Of a stretch of DNA of 64,000 bases, positions 25,186 to 34,992 are shown one piece after another. This stretch comes from Aquamicrobium sp. LC103 (GTDB taxonomy: Bacteria > Pseudomonadota > Alphaproteobacteria > Rhizobiales > Rhizobiaceae). A program made the translations under genes and the position numbers. The DNA is taken from positions 62,001-126,000 of the forward strand of contig NZ_LBCQ02000012.1 of assembly GCF_001014615.2 (NCBI RefSeq). Direction: 5' to 3'. The notes beneath the pieces were generated by a model. It was not told the DNA's origin. It saw only the letters and a list, made by a program, of their open reading frames with translations, and made no database searches. Each line of letters opens with the position of its first letter. The stretch's first letter is position 1.

Positions 25186-26466
25186 CTATCGGAACACGCT
25201 CGGAAGCCAGAGCGAGATAGCCGGGACATAGGTGACGAGACCTAGCACGATCAAGCCCGCGAGATAGAACGGCCAGATCGACCGCATCGCCTGCCAGACC
25301 GTGATCTTGCCCACGGCGCAGGCGACGAACTGGACCGCGCCCACGGGCGGCGTGTTGAGCCCTATGCCCAGATTGAGAATGAGGATGACGCCGAAATGGA
25401 CCGGGTCGATGCCGTAATGCATGGCGACCGGCAGGAAGATCGGCGTGGCGATGATGATCGTCGGCCCCATGTCCATGAACGTGCCGAGCATCAGCAGGAT
25501 CAGGTTGATGAGCAGCAGGATGACGAGAGGGTTTTCCGACACCGCGCCCATCCACGCGATCAGCGCGGCGGGGATGCGCATATAGGCCATCAGCCACGCG
25601 AAGGAGGCCGCGGTGCCGATGATCAGCAGCACCATGGCGGTAGTGCGCACCGCGCCCAGCGTCGCGTCGACGAAGTTCGTCCAGCCAAGCTGGCGGTAGA
25701 CGAACAACGTCACCAGCAGCGCGTAGACGACGGCGATGCAGGAGCTTTCCGTCGCGGTGAATATGCCCGAACGCACCCCGCCGAAGATGATGGCGATGAG
25801 CAGCAGACCGGGCAGAGAGTTGAGGAAGAACCAGCCGATGCGACGGAAACCGGGGAAGGTCTCGGTCGGATAGCCGCGCTTGCGCGCGACCAGATAGGCG
25901 GTGACCATCAGCGACAGCGCGAGCAGCAGCCCAGGAATGATGCCGGCGGTGAACAGGTCGGCGATCGAGATCTTTCCGCCCGCCGAGATCGAATAGATGA
26001 TCATGTTGTGCGAGGGCGGCAGGAGCAGCGCGATGAGCGCCGCCATCGAGGTGACGTTGACGGCGTAGTCGGCGCCGTAGCCGCGCGCTTTCATCTGCGG
26101 GATCATCAACCCGCCGACCGCGGCCGCTTCGGCCACCGCCGAGCCGGAGATGCCGCCGAACAGCGTCGATGCGGCGATGTTGACCTGACCGAGGCCGCCG
26201 CGCATGTGGCCGACGAGCGAACCGGCGAAATTCACGATGCGCTGGGCGATGCCGCCGCGCACCATCAGGTCACCGGCATAGATGAAGAAGGGGATGGCAA
26301 GCAGCGTGAAGACGCTCATGCCGGAATTCATCTGCTGGAATACGACCAGCGGCGGCAATCCCATATAGAGAATTGTCAGGAAGCTCGCCACGCCCAGGCA
26401 GAAGGCGATCGGGACGCCGATCAGCATCAGCGAAACGAAGGTTCCGAAGAGGATCAGGCTTGCCAT
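25186..26466 (-). CDS. dctM: TRAP transporter large permease (DctM/SiaM type)
   Basis: This 426-residue membrane protein has about 12 hydrophobic spans. Typical DctM features include 'GGISGSAVAEAAAVGGLMIPQMKARGYG', 'LLPPSHNMIIYSISAGGKISIADLFTAG' and 'LNLGIGLNTPPVGAVQFVACAVGKI'. It forms the Na+-coupled transport domain with DctQ, fed by the DctP protein. The cargo is most likely a hexuronate or an unsaturated uronate, because the operon encodes those catabolic enzymes. Confidence 0.95.
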   Translation of the reverse strand: MASLILFGTFVSLMLIGVPIAFCLGVASFLTILYMGLPPLVVFQQMNSGMSVFTLLAIPFFIYAGDLMVRGGIAQRIVNFAGSLVGHMRGGLGQVNIAASTLFGGISGSAVAEAAAVGGLMIPQMKARGYGADYAVNVTSMAALIALLLPPSHNMIIYSISAGGKISIADLFTAGIIPGLLLALSLMVTAYLVARKRGYPTETFPGFRRIGWFFLNSLPGLLLIAIIFGGVRSGIFTATESSCIAVVYALLVTLFVYRQLGWTNFVDATLGAVRTTAMVLLIIGTAASFAWLMAYMRIPAALIAWMGAVSENPLVILLLINLILLMLGTFMDMGPTIIIATPIFLPVAMHYGIDPVHFGVILILNLGIGLNTPPVGAVQFVACAVGKITVWQAMRSIWPFYLAGLIVLGLVTYVPAISLWLPSVFR

Positions 26467-26468
26467 CC

Positions 26469-27056
26469 TCAGACCTCCTTGACCTGGTCGAGCACCGGCA
26501 AGGGTTCGTCGATGAGATCGGCGTCGACGTCATAGCCGGCAAATCGCAGCGCCAGGCGTTCCAGCGCGAACAGCGATATCAGGATTCCGCCGCCGACGAG
26601 CGGCAGGTACCGGATGCCTTCGGGAATGCCGAGCGCGGGCATGCGCGCCGCCCATTGCAGCATGACGAGTTGCGAGCCGTAGACGATCATGCCGACAGCG
26701 AAGGCGAGAACGACGGTGTCCGAGATCATGCGAAGATACTTCTTCGCGCCTCGGGGAAGCGCGTAGACGAGTACATCGAAACCGAGATGGTAGTTCTCGC
26801 GCACGCCCACGGCCGCGCCGAGGAAGATGAACCAGCTCATCAGCATGACGGCGGTGATCTCGGTCCAGGTGTTCGTCCAGTTGAGCACGTATCTGACGAA
26901 CACCTGCCAGAAGACGATGCAGGTCATGGCCACGAGGCCGGCACCGGCAAGGTAGAGCGCCGAGTTGCATATCGCGGTCAGTGCTCTGGCAATTCCTTGC
27001 ATGCGCGGTCTCGCGGCCATGTCATGTGCTTCGCCGATGCTTTTAGCCTCCGCCAT
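26469..27056 (-). CDS. dctQ: TRAP transporter small permease (DctQ type)
   Basis: This is a 195-residue protein with four hydrophobic spans and the DctQ motif 'NTWTEITAVMLMSWFIFLGAAVGVRENYHLGFDVL'. I chose the ATG at 27056, preceded by GGGGAGGACTGAC; a GTG 15 nt upstream is the alternative. An unusually long ~55-residue C-terminal tail continues after the last span. It ends 2 nt before dctM. Confidence 0.93.
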   Translation of the reverse strand: MAEAKSIGEAHDMAARPRMQGIARALTAICNSALYLAGAGLVAMTCIVFWQVFVRYVLNWTNTWTEITAVMLMSWFIFLGAAVGVRENYHLGFDVLVYALPRGAKKYLRMISDTVVLAFAVGMIVYGSQLVMLQWAARMPALGIPEGIRYLPLVGGGILISLFALERLALRFAGYDVDADLIDEPLPVLDQVKEV

Positions 27057-27074
27057 GTCAGTCCTCCCCACCTG

Positions 27075-27128
27075 CCGTCCGGCCTTTGCGGACGGGAAAA
27101 AAGCGGGACGAGGCTGAGCCCCGTCCCG
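27075..27128 (-). terminator. Intrinsic terminator/attenuator between dctP and dctQ
   Basis: Read on the minus strand, CGGGACG (27128-27122) pairs with CGTCCCG (27110-27104) and is followed by six T (27102-27097). A second stem, CCGTCCG/CGGACGG (27095-27075), comes next. The element lies inside the uxaC-dctP-dctQM operon, so it probably terminates part of the transcripts to keep the binding protein above the permease. Confidence 0.7.
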
Positions 27129-27134
27129 AAGCCA

Positions 27135-28112
27135 TCACTGAGTTTCCCGGATACGCTTCACCAGATCCTGAAGCTTCGGATCGGTGACGTGCTTGTCGTA
27201 GACGGGTTTCATCGCATCGATGAAGGCTTGCTTGTCCGGCTCGGTGATCTGCGAGCCGCCCGCCTCGACGATCTCGCGCGACTTGGCGACCTGTGCGTCC
27301 CACAGTTCGTACTGCTTCTCGACGCTGTCCTTCGCGGCCTGCTTGAAGATCGCCTGGTCTTCCGGCGAGAGCTTGTCCCAGGAAACTTTCGACATCACGA
27401 GCACCTCCGGCACGATCAGGTGCTCGTCGAGCGAGAAGTGCTTGGCGACCTCGGCGTGCCTGGCGGTGTCGTAGCTCGGGAAGTTGTTTTCCGCGCCGTC
27501 GATGACGCCGGTCTCGATGCCGGAATAAACCTCGCCGTAGGGCATCGGCGTGGCGCTGGCGCCGAGCGCGGCGACCATGTCGACGAAGATGTCCGACTGC
27601 ATCACGCGGAACTTCATGCCCTTCAGATCCTCGGCCGAGTTGATCGGCTTCCTGGAGTTGTAGAAGGAGCGTGCGCCGCCGTCGTAGAAGGCAAGTCCGA
27701 TGACGCCATGCGGTTCGAAAGCGGCGAGGATCTCGTCGCCGATCGGGCCGTTCATCACCTTGCGGGCGTGGTCGACCGAACGAAAGACGTAGGGCAGCGA
27801 CGGCACGGTGGTCTCGGGGATCAGGCCGTTCCACGGACCCATGGAAACGCGATTGAGATCGATCACGCCGGTGCGGACCTGCTCGATCGTATCGGCTTCC
27901 TGGCCGAGCTGCGCGGAATGGTAGACCTCGACGGTATAGCGCCCGTCGGTCCGCTCCTTGATCAGTTCCCCGAAATGCTTGACCGCCTCGACGGTGGGGT
28001 AGCCGTCAGGATGCGTGTCGGACGAGCGCAGCATGGTCTGCGCAAACGCCGTCCCTGTCATCAATGATGCTGCAACCGTCGCGGCGGCAGCGAGCTTCCA
28101 GATATGCAACAT
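27135..28112 (-). CDS. dctP: TRAP transporter substrate-binding protein (DctP type), probable uronate-binding
   Basis: This is a 325-residue periplasmic protein. The signal peptide is residues 1-24, ending 'MTGTAFAQ'. The mature DctP fold includes '[21 protein letters not shown]', '[48 protein letters not shown]', whose Arg of the 'FRVM' motif binds the ligand carboxylate. The ATG at 28112 follows a GGGAGGAAA site; an upstream Met frame is spurious. It lies 36 bp after uxaC, and its ligand is inferred to be glucuronate or galacturonate. Confidence 0.94.
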   Translation of the reverse strand: MLHIWKLAAAATVAASLMTGTAFAQTMLRSSDTHPDGYPTVEAVKHFGELIKERTDGRYTVEVYHSAQLGQEADTIEQVRTGVIDLNRVSMGPWNGLIPETTVPSLPYVFRSVDHARKVMNGPIGDEILAAFEPHGVIGLAFYDGGARSFYNSRKPINSAEDLKGMKFRVMQSDIFVDMVAALGASATPMPYGEVYSGIETGVIDGAENNFPSYDTARHAEVAKHFSLDEHLIVPEVLVMSKVSWDKLSPEDQAIFKQAAKDSVEKQYELWDAQVAKSREIVEAGGSQITEPDKQAFIDAMKPVYDKHVTDPKLQDLVKRIRETQ

Positions 28113-28148
28113 GGTTTCCTCCCGTTTGCATTGGGGCATTCGCGCCCG

Positions 28149-29558
28149 TCAAAGCCGATACGCTTTCTTCGCCAGCGTATAGGCAAGCTCCGTGGCCAGT
28201 TCGAAGGCCTCTTCCTCTCTGAGTCTGTGCTCGGCGACGAGGCGCGCCAGGAAGGCGCAGTCGACGCGGCGGGCGATATCGTGGCGCGCCGGGATCGACG
28301 GAAAGGCGCGCGTGTCGTCGTTGAAGCCGACGGTGTTGTAGAAGCCGGCGGTTTCGGTGGTGAGCTCGCGGAAGCGGCGCATACCTTCCGGACTGTCGTG
28401 GAACCACCAGGCCGGCCCCAGCCGCAATGCCGGATAGACACCCGCGAGCGGCGCGAGTTCGCGCGAATAGGCGCTCTCGTCGAGGGTGAACAGGACGACC
28501 GTGAGCTCGCGCTCGAGCCCTACCGCGTCGAGCAGGGGTTTGAGCGCGGCCACATAATCGGTGCGGGTCGGTATATCGAAGCCCATGTCGCGGCCATGGC
28601 GCGCCATGATCGAGGGCGAGTGGTTGCGCCAGGAGCCGGGATGGATCTGCAGGACCAGCCCGTCGTCCAGGCTCATTCGGGCCATTTCGGTCAGCATCTG
28701 GCCGCGGAAGAGGCGTCTTTCGCCGGCATCCGCCTTTCCCGTGCGAACACGGTCGAACAGGGAGGCGGCTTCGCCGTCGCCAAGATTGGCGGTATCGGCG
28801 GTCGGATGGCCATGATCCGACGACGTGGCTCCGAAGGATTTGAAATAGGCGCGCCGCTTGCGGTGCGCGGCGAGATAACCACTCCACGAGCCCGTGTCCT
28901 CGCCGGTGATCTCGCCGAGCCTGTCGAGATTGGTGGAGAAGCCCTCGAAATCGGGATCGGTGACCGCGTCCGGCCGGTAGGCGGTCACCACGCGACCTTT
29001 CCAGCCACTCTCTCGGATCACCTTGTGCCAGCGCAGATCGTCCAGCGCGCCCTCGGTGGTGGCGATCACCTCGATGTTGAAGCGTTCGAACAGCGCGCGT
29101 GGGCGATAGGCGGGCTCGCCAAGCCGTTCGGCGATCCGATCGTAGGTCCTGTCGGCGGTGGCCGCGCTCAGCGGCTCGTTTGCGCCGAAAAGCGAGGAGA
29201 GCACATAGTCCATCCACAGCCTGGTCGGCGTGCCCCGGAAAAGATGATAATTTTCGGCGAACAGCTTCCATATCCGGCGGCCGTCCGCCTCGACGGGCCC
29301 TTCATCGGGCCTGGCAACGCCGAGATCCTCCAGCGCGACGCCCTGGCTGAACAGCATCCGGAAAATGTAGTGATCGGGAACGATCAGCAGGCGGGCGGGA
29401 TCGGGAAAGGGCTCGTCGAGCGCATACCAGCGCGGGTCGGTATGCCCGTGAGGGCTGATGATCGGCAGGCCGGCAACCGTCTCGTAGAGCGCGCGCGCGG
29501 TCGATCGGACGCCCGGCTCGGCTGGAAACAGCGCATCGCGGTCTATCAGCGAAGTCAT
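28149..29558 (-). CDS. uxaC: Uronate (glucuronate/galacturonate) isomerase UxaC
   Basis: This 469-residue protein of the UxaC amidohydrolase-fold family has the N-terminal 'LPIISPHGHTDP' metal His pair and family landmarks 'IHPGSWRNHSPSIMARHG', 'LDESAYSRELAPLAGVYPALRLGPAWWFHDSPEGMRRFRE' and 'GFYNTVGFNDDTRAFPSIPARHDIARR'. It isomerises D-glucuronate to D-fructuronate and D-galacturonate to D-tagaturonate. It is the first gene of the leftward hexuronate operon, divergent from uxuB. Confidence 0.96.
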   Translation of the reverse strand: MTSLIDRDALFPAEPGVRSTARALYETVAGLPIISPHGHTDPRWYALDEPFPDPARLLIVPDHYIFRMLFSQGVALEDLGVARPDEGPVEADGRRIWKLFAENYHLFRGTPTRLWMDYVLSSLFGANEPLSAATADRTYDRIAERLGEPAYRPRALFERFNIEVIATTEGALDDLRWHKVIRESGWKGRVVTAYRPDAVTDPDFEGFSTNLDRLGEITGEDTGSWSGYLAAHRKRRAYFKSFGATSSDHGHPTADTANLGDGEAASLFDRVRTGKADAGERRLFRGQMLTEMARMSLDDGLVLQIHPGSWRNHSPSIMARHGRDMGFDIPTRTDYVAALKPLLDAVGLERELTVVLFTLDESAYSRELAPLAGVYPALRLGPAWWFHDSPEGMRRFRELTTETAGFYNTVGFNDDTRAFPSIPARHDIARRVDCAFLARLVAEHRLREEEAFELATELAYTLAKKAYRL

Positions 29559-29618
29559 CCTGGGTGCCGCTCCTCCCTCGGCTCCTTATGGCTAAGGCAG
29601 AACGATAAATCATGTCAA

Positions 29619-29643
29619 CATACAAAAAGAAGTTTGTTGTATG
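29619..29643. promoter_or_regulatory. Inverted-repeat operator in the uxaC/uxuB divergent promoter
   Basis: CATACAA (29619-29625) and TTGTATG (29637-29643) form a perfect 7-bp inverted repeat with an 11-bp spacer, inside an AT-rich stretch of the 154-bp gap between uxaC and uxuB. An outer TCAAC (29615) / GTTGA (29648) pair extends the symmetry. It is likely bound by the FadR-type regulator at 24403-25182; it overlaps the expected promoter zone for both operons. Confidence 0.65.
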
Positions 29644-29712
29644 ATAAGTTGATTGCGCGAACCGCGCCGCCTGTTGTAGTGGATGGGCGGGTGGGACCGG
29701 GAGGAGCAGGGA

Positions 29713-31200
29713 ATGAGCGGTCGCGATCGGCTCTCTGAAGCGACTTTGCGCGGGGCAAAAGGCGCCACGTTGCCGGCTTATGACCGGCGAAGGGTCACGA
29801 CCGGGGTCGTTCATCTCGGTGTCGGCGCCTTCCATCGTGCGCATCAGGCCGTCTATATCGACGATTGCCTCGCTGCCGGGGAGGCGGGATGGGGCATCGT
29901 CGGCGCCTCGTTGCGCAGCACCGACACACGTGACGCTCTCGCCCCGCAGGACGGGCTCTACACGCTCGCGGAACAGGATTCGTCGGGCGAGAAGCTGCGC
30001 GTGGTTGGCTCCATCAAGGAACTCGTGGTCGCGCCGGAAAACCCTGAGGCGCTGGTCGCGCGGATGGCCGCCCCCACCACGAGAATTGTTTCGCTCACGG
30101 TCACCGAAAAGGCCTATCTGCGTGATAGGGGCGGCGATCTCGATCTCGCCCATCCCGACATCGTTCATGATCTTGCCGAGCCTCAGCGTCCGCGCACGAC
30201 GCACGGCTTCATCGCTGCCGCGCTGGAGCGCCGCCGGAAGGAAGGCGCCGCACCCTTCACCGTCCTTTGCTGCGACAACCTTCCGGCAAATGGCGAGACG
30301 CTGCGGCGGCTGATCCTGCAATTCGCCGCGGCGCGGGGCGGCGATCTTGCGCGGTATGTCGAGCAGGAAGTCGCTTTTCCTTCGACCATGGTCGACCGGA
30401 TCGTGCCGGCCACGACGGACGAGGACCGCGAGCGGATATCGCGGGCGATCGGGCTCGCCGACGCCTGGCCGGTGAAGACGGAGCCTTTCATGCAATGGGT
30501 CGTGGAAGATCGCTTCACGGCCGGTCGTCCGCGCTGGGAGAAGTTCGGCGTCACCATGGTCGGGGACGTGCGGCCGTTCGAGGAGATGAAGCTCCGGCTG
30601 CTCAACGGCGCGCATTCCGGCATCGCCTATCTCGGCCTTCTTTGCGGCCGCCGGTCGGTGTCGGAGGCATTCTCCGATCCGGAGATCCGTGGCTTCGTCG
30701 ATCGGCTGTGGGCCGAGGCGATACCGACATTGCCAAAAGGCGCCGGCCTCGATCCGCAGGCATATGTAACCGCGCTGGCGCGGCGTTTCGCCAATACCGC
30801 GCTCGTTCACCGCACCGCGCAAATCGCCATGGACGGAAGCCAGAAGCTGCCGCAGCGCATCCTCGCCGCGGCGCGTGGGCGGCTGGCTGAAGGCCGCCCG
30901 GCCGCGCATCTGATGCTGGTCGTCGCTGCCTGGATCGCTTGCTGCGAGGCGCGCGGGACGCCGGCCATGCCGGAGAGTTTCACCGATCCGCTCGACGACC
31001 GGCTCGCCGCTGTTCTCGTCCAGCGGGGATCGCCCGAGGAAACGGTCAGACGGGTTTTCGAGGCGGCGGGCTTCGGTGCGGTGACGGGCGAGGCTGCCGG
31101 ACCGCTCGCGGGCATCGCGGCGAGATTCCTGGGGACGATCCGAGAGAGTGGCGCGCGGGCGGCGATCGAGCAGGCGATGCGCGAGGAGGAGACTGAATGA
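29713..31200 (+). CDS. uxuB: Mannitol dehydrogenase-family oxidoreductase, D-fructuronate/tagaturonate reductase (UxuB type)
   Basis: This ~495-residue polyol-specific long-chain dehydrogenase has an N-terminal '[20 protein letters not shown]' Rossmann motif, a central '[10 protein letters not shown]', '[21 protein letters not shown]'-type segment, '[14 protein letters not shown]' and the C-terminal catalytic Lys region '[16 protein letters not shown]'. It reduces D-fructuronate to D-mannonate with NADH. Since uxaA is present but no separate uxaB, it may also reduce tagaturonate to altronate. The ATG at 29713 follows GGGAGGAGCAGGGA. Its stop overlaps uxuA (ATGA). Confidence 0.92.
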   Translation: MSGRDRLSEATLRGAKGATLPAYDRRRVTTGVVHLGVGAFHRAHQAVYIDDCLAAGEAGWGIVGASLRSTDTRDALAPQDGLYTLAEQDSSGEKLRVVGSIKELVVAPENPEALVARMAAPTTRIVSLTVTEKAYLRDRGGDLDLAHPDIVHDLAEPQRPRTTHGFIAAALERRRKEGAAPFTVLCCDNLPANGETLRRLILQFAAARGGDLARYVEQEVAFPSTMVDRIVPATTDEDRERISRAIGLADAWPVKTEPFMQWVVEDRFTAGRPRWEKFGVTMVGDVRPFEEMKLRLLNGAHSGIAYLGLLCGRRSVSEAFSDPEIRGFVDRLWAEAIPTLPKGAGLDPQAYVTALARRFANTALVHRTAQIAMDGSQKLPQRILAAARGRLAEGRPAAHLMLVVAAWIACCEARGTPAMPESFTDPLDDRLAAVLVQRGSPEETVRRVFEAAGFGAVTGEAAGPLAGIAARFLGTIRESGARAAIEQAMREEETE

Positions 31201-32375
31201 AGCAGACCTGGCGCTGGTTCGGACCGGACGATCCGGTGCCGCTCGCGCATGTGCGGCAGGCCGGGGCCACGGGCATCGTCACCGCGCTCCATCATCTCAA
31301 TGACGGGCGCGCGTGGCCGGCGGACGAAGTGGCGAAACGCAAGGCCGAAATCGAGGCCGCCGGGCTCGAATGGGCGGTGGTCGAAAGCATCATCGTGCAT
31401 GAGGACGTCAAGACGCGCACCGGCCGCTTTCGCGAATTGATCGACAATTACAAGGCGTCGATCCGCACCGTCGCGTCGGCGGGCATTCGCACCGTCTGCT
31501 ACAATTTCATGGCGATCACCGATTGGACGCGCACCGATCTCGATCATCCGATGCCACATGGCGGCACGGCGCTGCGCTTCGACATCGTCGAGTTCTGCGC
31601 CTATGACGTGTTCGTGCTGAAGCGCCGCGATGCCGAGGCGGATCACCCGCCGACACGCATCGAGGCGGCGCACCGACGGCTCGCGGCGATGAGCGCGGGC
31701 GATCTCGCCCGCATCGAGCGCAACCTCATCGAATGGGTGCCGGCGCGCGAATTCGTCTATGACCGCGAAAGCTTCCGGCGCATGCTCGACCTCTACCGCG
31801 ATCTCACGGTCGAGGGCTTCAGGCAGAACCTCTTCGCCTTCCTCCGCGAGATCGTGCCGGTCGCGGAAGAGGCCGGCGTGAAGCTGGCGATCCATCCCGA
31901 CGATCCGCCCTTCTCGATCTTCGGGTTGCCGCGCGTGGTTTCGTGCGCCGCCGATGCGCGCACGCTGATCGCGGCCGTCAAGTCGCCCGCCAGCGGCCTC
32001 ACGCTCTGCACGGGCTCCTACGGCGCCGGCCACCAGAACGATCTTGTCGCCATGGCGCGGGAATTCGGTTCTGACATCCATTTCGCGCATTTGCGGAACG
32101 TCGCGCACGAGCCGGGCGGGTCATTCCACGAATCCGAGCACCTCGACGGCGATGTCGACATGGTCGGCGTGGTCGCCGAACTGCTCGCCGAGGAGCGCCG
32201 GCGGCGCGAAACCGGCCGGCGGGACGCTGAAATCCCGATGCGGCCGGACCACGGCCATGTCATCCTCGACGATATCGGCAAGAAGGTGAACCCGGGCTAT
32301 TCGGCCATAGGAAGGCTGAAGGGCCTGGCGGAGCTACGAGGCGTCATGCGCGCCGTCGAGCGCTACCGATCCTAG
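31197..32375 (+). CDS. uxuA: D-mannonate dehydratase UxuA
   Basis: This 392-residue TIM-barrel dehydratase begins with the family motif '[30 protein letters not shown]'. Metal and catalytic residues are in '[21 protein letters not shown]', 'LCTGSYGA', 'IHFAHLRNV' and '[12 protein letters not shown]'. It converts D-mannonate to 2-keto-3-deoxygluconate. It is translationally coupled to uxuB and 10 bp ahead of the Gfo/Idh/MocA gene. Confidence 0.96.
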   Translation: MKQTWRWFGPDDPVPLAHVRQAGATGIVTALHHLNDGRAWPADEVAKRKAEIEAAGLEWAVVESIIVHEDVKTRTGRFRELIDNYKASIRTVASAGIRTVCYNFMAITDWTRTDLDHPMPHGGTALRFDIVEFCAYDVFVLKRRDAEADHPPTRIEAAHRRLAAMSAGDLARIERNLIEWVPAREFVYDRESFRRMLDLYRDLTVEGFRQNLFAFLREIVPVAEEAGVKLAIHPDDPPFSIFGLPRVVSCAADARTLIAAVKSPASGLTLCTGSYGAGHQNDLVAMAREFGSDIHFAHLRNVAHEPGGSFHESEHLDGDVDMVGVVAELLAEERRRRETGRRDAEIPMRPDHGHVILDDIGKKVNPGYSAIGRLKGLAELRGVMRAVERYRS

Positions 32376-32385
32376 GGAGGAAGAA

Positions 32386-33408
32386 ATGGCAAGGACGCGC
32401 ATCGCGATCATAGGGCTGGGCATGGCCTCGACGCCGCATGCAAAAAGCCTCGCCGATCTTTCCGATCAGGTGGAGGTCGCAGCGGCATACAGCCCATCCG
32501 AGGATCGCTGCAAAGCGTTTTCCGAGCGCTGGGGCGTGCCCGCCGCGGTCAATCTGGATGCCGTCTTCGACGATCCGTCGATCGACGCGGTGATGGTGCT
32601 GACGCCACCCAGCAGCCATCTCGAACTGGTTGCGCGCGCGGCAACCGCCAAAAAACACATCTTGCTGGAAAAGCCGCTGGAGATCGCGACCGACCGCGCC
32701 GTCCGCCTGGTCGAAGCCGCCGAGAAGACAGGCGTGAAGCTCGGCATCGTGTTGCAGCACCGCTTCCGTCCGGTAAGCCTAGCTTTAGCCGATATCATCG
32801 CTAAGGAGCGGCTCGGGGAACTGGTCGGAGCGTCGGCCCGGCTCTCCAACTGGCGACCGCAGAGCTATTACGACCAGCCCGGCCGCGGCACCAGGGCGCG
32901 CGACGGCGGCGGTGTGCTGCTCACCCAGGGCATCCACACGCTCGATCTTCTCATTTCGTTCGCCGGCATGCCGGCGGAGGTGACCGGTTATGCGGTGACC
33001 TCGCCGGTGCATCGGATGGAGACCGAAGATCTCGCCGCCGCGGCGATCCGCTTCGACAATGGTGCGATCGGCACCGTATCCGCGACCACCTGCGCCTATC
33101 CCGGGATTCCCGATGCGATCGAACTTCTCGGGACGAAGGGCACCGCGCGTATCGAGGGTACCTCGCTCATCGCGCAGTTCCACGATGGCACCGAGGTCCG
33201 GCAGGACGATGGAGCCGCCGGTGGCGGCGCGGGCGCCGATCCGATGGCGTTTCCGCATGACCATCATCGCGCCGTGCTCGCCGATTTCCTCGATGCGATC
33301 GAGGATGACCGGGAGCCCGGGGTGAGCGGGCGCGAGGCACTGAAGGTCCATCGCCTGATCGACGCCCTTCTCAGGTCGGCCGAGACCGGGCGGCGCGAGA
33401 TGTTGTAG
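32386..33408 (+). CDS. Gfo/Idh/MocA-family oxidoreductase
   Basis: This 340-residue protein has an N-terminal NAD(P)-binding Rossmann domain ('RIAIIGLGMASTPHAKSL'), the family signature Lys in 'HILLEKPLEIATD' and a C-terminal alpha/beta domain with 'RDGGGVLLTQGIHTLDLLISFAG', where the His is the usual catalytic residue. It probably oxidises or reduces a sugar, inositol or uronate derivative. It sits between uxuA and uxaA, so a uronate or modified-uronate substrate is inferred; galacturonate dehydrogenase-like activity cannot be excluded. Confidence 0.88.
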   Translation: MARTRIAIIGLGMASTPHAKSLADLSDQVEVAAAYSPSEDRCKAFSERWGVPAAVNLDAVFDDPSIDAVMVLTPPSSHLELVARAATAKKHILLEKPLEIATDRAVRLVEAAEKTGVKLGIVLQHRFRPVSLALADIIAKERLGELVGASARLSNWRPQSYYDQPGRGTRARDGGGVLLTQGIHTLDLLISFAGMPAEVTGYAVTSPVHRMETEDLAAAAIRFDNGAIGTVSATTCAYPGIPDAIELLGTKGTARIEGTSLIAQFHDGTEVRQDDGAAGGGAGADPMAFPHDHHRAVLADFLDAIEDDREPGVSGREALKVHRLIDALLRSAETGRREML

Positions 33409-33429
33409 GATTGTCGGGAGGAGGCCTCC

Positions 33430-34953
33430 ATGCTCGACAGAACGCCGCGCTTCGTGCGCCTGCATGCGCAAGACAATGTCGTCATATGCGTCGACCGGGC
33501 AGCGGCCGGGGCGAGAGTGGGCGACGTCGCGGCGACGGAAACGGTTCCGCGCGGACACAAGATGGCGACGCAGCCGATCGCCGCCGGCGCGCCGGTACGC
33601 AAATTCGGCCAGATCATCGGCTTCGCCAGCGCGGATATCACCGCCGGCGCGCATGTGCATGAGCACAATTGCGCAATCGCCGATTTCGAGCGCGATTACG
33701 CCTTCGCCACGGAAAACAATTGGCTTGCTCCCGAGATCGCCGGCTTGCCGGCGAGTTTCAACGGCTTCCGCAGGGCGAACGGCCGGGTGGGCACGCGCAA
33801 TTACATCGCCGTCCTCACCAGTGTGAATTGTTCGGCCTCCGTTGCCCGCTTCGTCGCCAAGGCGGCGACCGAAAACGGCATGCTCGACGACTACCCCAAT
33901 GTCGACGGCGTCGTCGCCTTCACCCATGGAACGGGCTGCGGGATGGATGGCCGAGGCGAGGGCTACGACCTTCTCCAGCGTACGGTCTGGGGCCACGCGG
34001 CGAGCCCGAATGTCGGCGGCGCGCTGATGATCGGCCTCGGCTGCGAGGTATTCCAGATCCCGCGCCTGCTCGAGACATACGGGTTGAAGGATACGCCCAC
34101 CTTCCGCACGATGACGATCCAGCAATCGGGCGGCACGCGCGCGACCGTGGAACGGGCGCTGGAGACGATCCGCGAGATGCTGCCGCTGGTCGACGCCGCG
34201 CGGCGGGAGGAGGCGCCGATCTCGGAACTCTCACTGGCGTTGCAATGCGGCGGTTCGGACGGCTATTCGGGCATCACCGCCAATCCGGCGCTCGGCTTCG
34301 CCGCCGATCTGCTGGTTGCCATGGGTGGCACGGCGATCCTGTCCGAGACGCCGGAGATTTACGGCGCCGAGCACCTTCTGACCCGCCGTGCGGTCGATCC
34401 TGAAACCGGCGAGAAGCTCGTCCGCCTCATCCGCTGGTGGGAGGCCTATACCGCCAGGCTCGGCGGCAACATGAACAACAACCCGTCGCCGGGCAACAAG
34501 CTCGGCGGACTCACCACCATACTGGAGAAATCGCTGGGAGCGGCCGCCAAGGCGGGCACCTCTCCGCTCGCCGGGGTCTTCGGATATGGCGAGCCGATCG
34601 ACAGGCGTGGTTTCGTCTTCATGGATTCGCCTGGCTACGATCCCTGCTCGGCTACCGGGCAGGTGGCCTCCGGCGCGAATCTGATCGCTTTCACCACCGG
34701 TCGCGGCTCGGCTTTCGGCTACAAGCCGGTCCCATCGGTCAAGCTCGCCACCAACAGCGAACTCTATGCCAACATGGCCGAGGACATGGATTTGAACTGC
34801 GGCGATATTCTCGACGGCATATCGATCGAGGAGAAGGGTCGCGAGATCTTCCGCCTCCTGGTCGAGACGGCGTCGGGCCGACGATCGAAATCCGAAGAGC
34901 TCGGCTATGGCGACAACGAATTCGTGCCCTGGCAGATCGGCGCGGTGATGTAG
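33430..34953 (+). CDS. uxaA: Altronate dehydratase UxaA
   Basis: This 507-residue full-length UxaA has an N-terminal SAF domain (about 1-95; 'GHKMATQPIAAGAPVRKFGQIIGFA') fused to the large dehydratase domain, with conserved 'NGRVGTRNYIAVL', 'FTHGTGCGM', 'LGCEVFQI' and 'LQCGGSDGYSGITANPALG' iron-binding Cys/His motifs. It converts D-altronate to 2-keto-3-deoxygluconate, completing galacturonate breakdown. It is the last gene of the rightward operon, with a GGGAGGAGG ribosome site, and converges with phnF. Confidence 0.95.
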   Translation: MLDRTPRFVRLHAQDNVVICVDRAAAGARVGDVAATETVPRGHKMATQPIAAGAPVRKFGQIIGFASADITAGAHVHEHNCAIADFERDYAFATENNWLAPEIAGLPASFNGFRRANGRVGTRNYIAVLTSVNCSASVARFVAKAATENGMLDDYPNVDGVVAFTHGTGCGMDGRGEGYDLLQRTVWGHAASPNVGGALMIGLGCEVFQIPRLLETYGLKDTPTFRTMTIQQSGGTRATVERALETIREMLPLVDAARREEAPISELSLALQCGGSDGYSGITANPALGFAADLLVAMGGTAILSETPEIYGAEHLLTRRAVDPETGEKLVRLIRWWEAYTARLGGNMNNNPSPGNKLGGLTTILEKSLGAAAKAGTSPLAGVFGYGEPIDRRGFVFMDSPGYDPCSATGQVASGANLIAFTTGRGSAFGYKPVPSVKLATNSELYANMAEDMDLNCGDILDGISIEEKGREIFRLLVETASGRRSKSEELGYGDNEFVPWQIGAVM

Positions 34954-34992
34954 CCAACAGAAGGGGCCCCACGGCGCTTCAGCACCGCGTCG

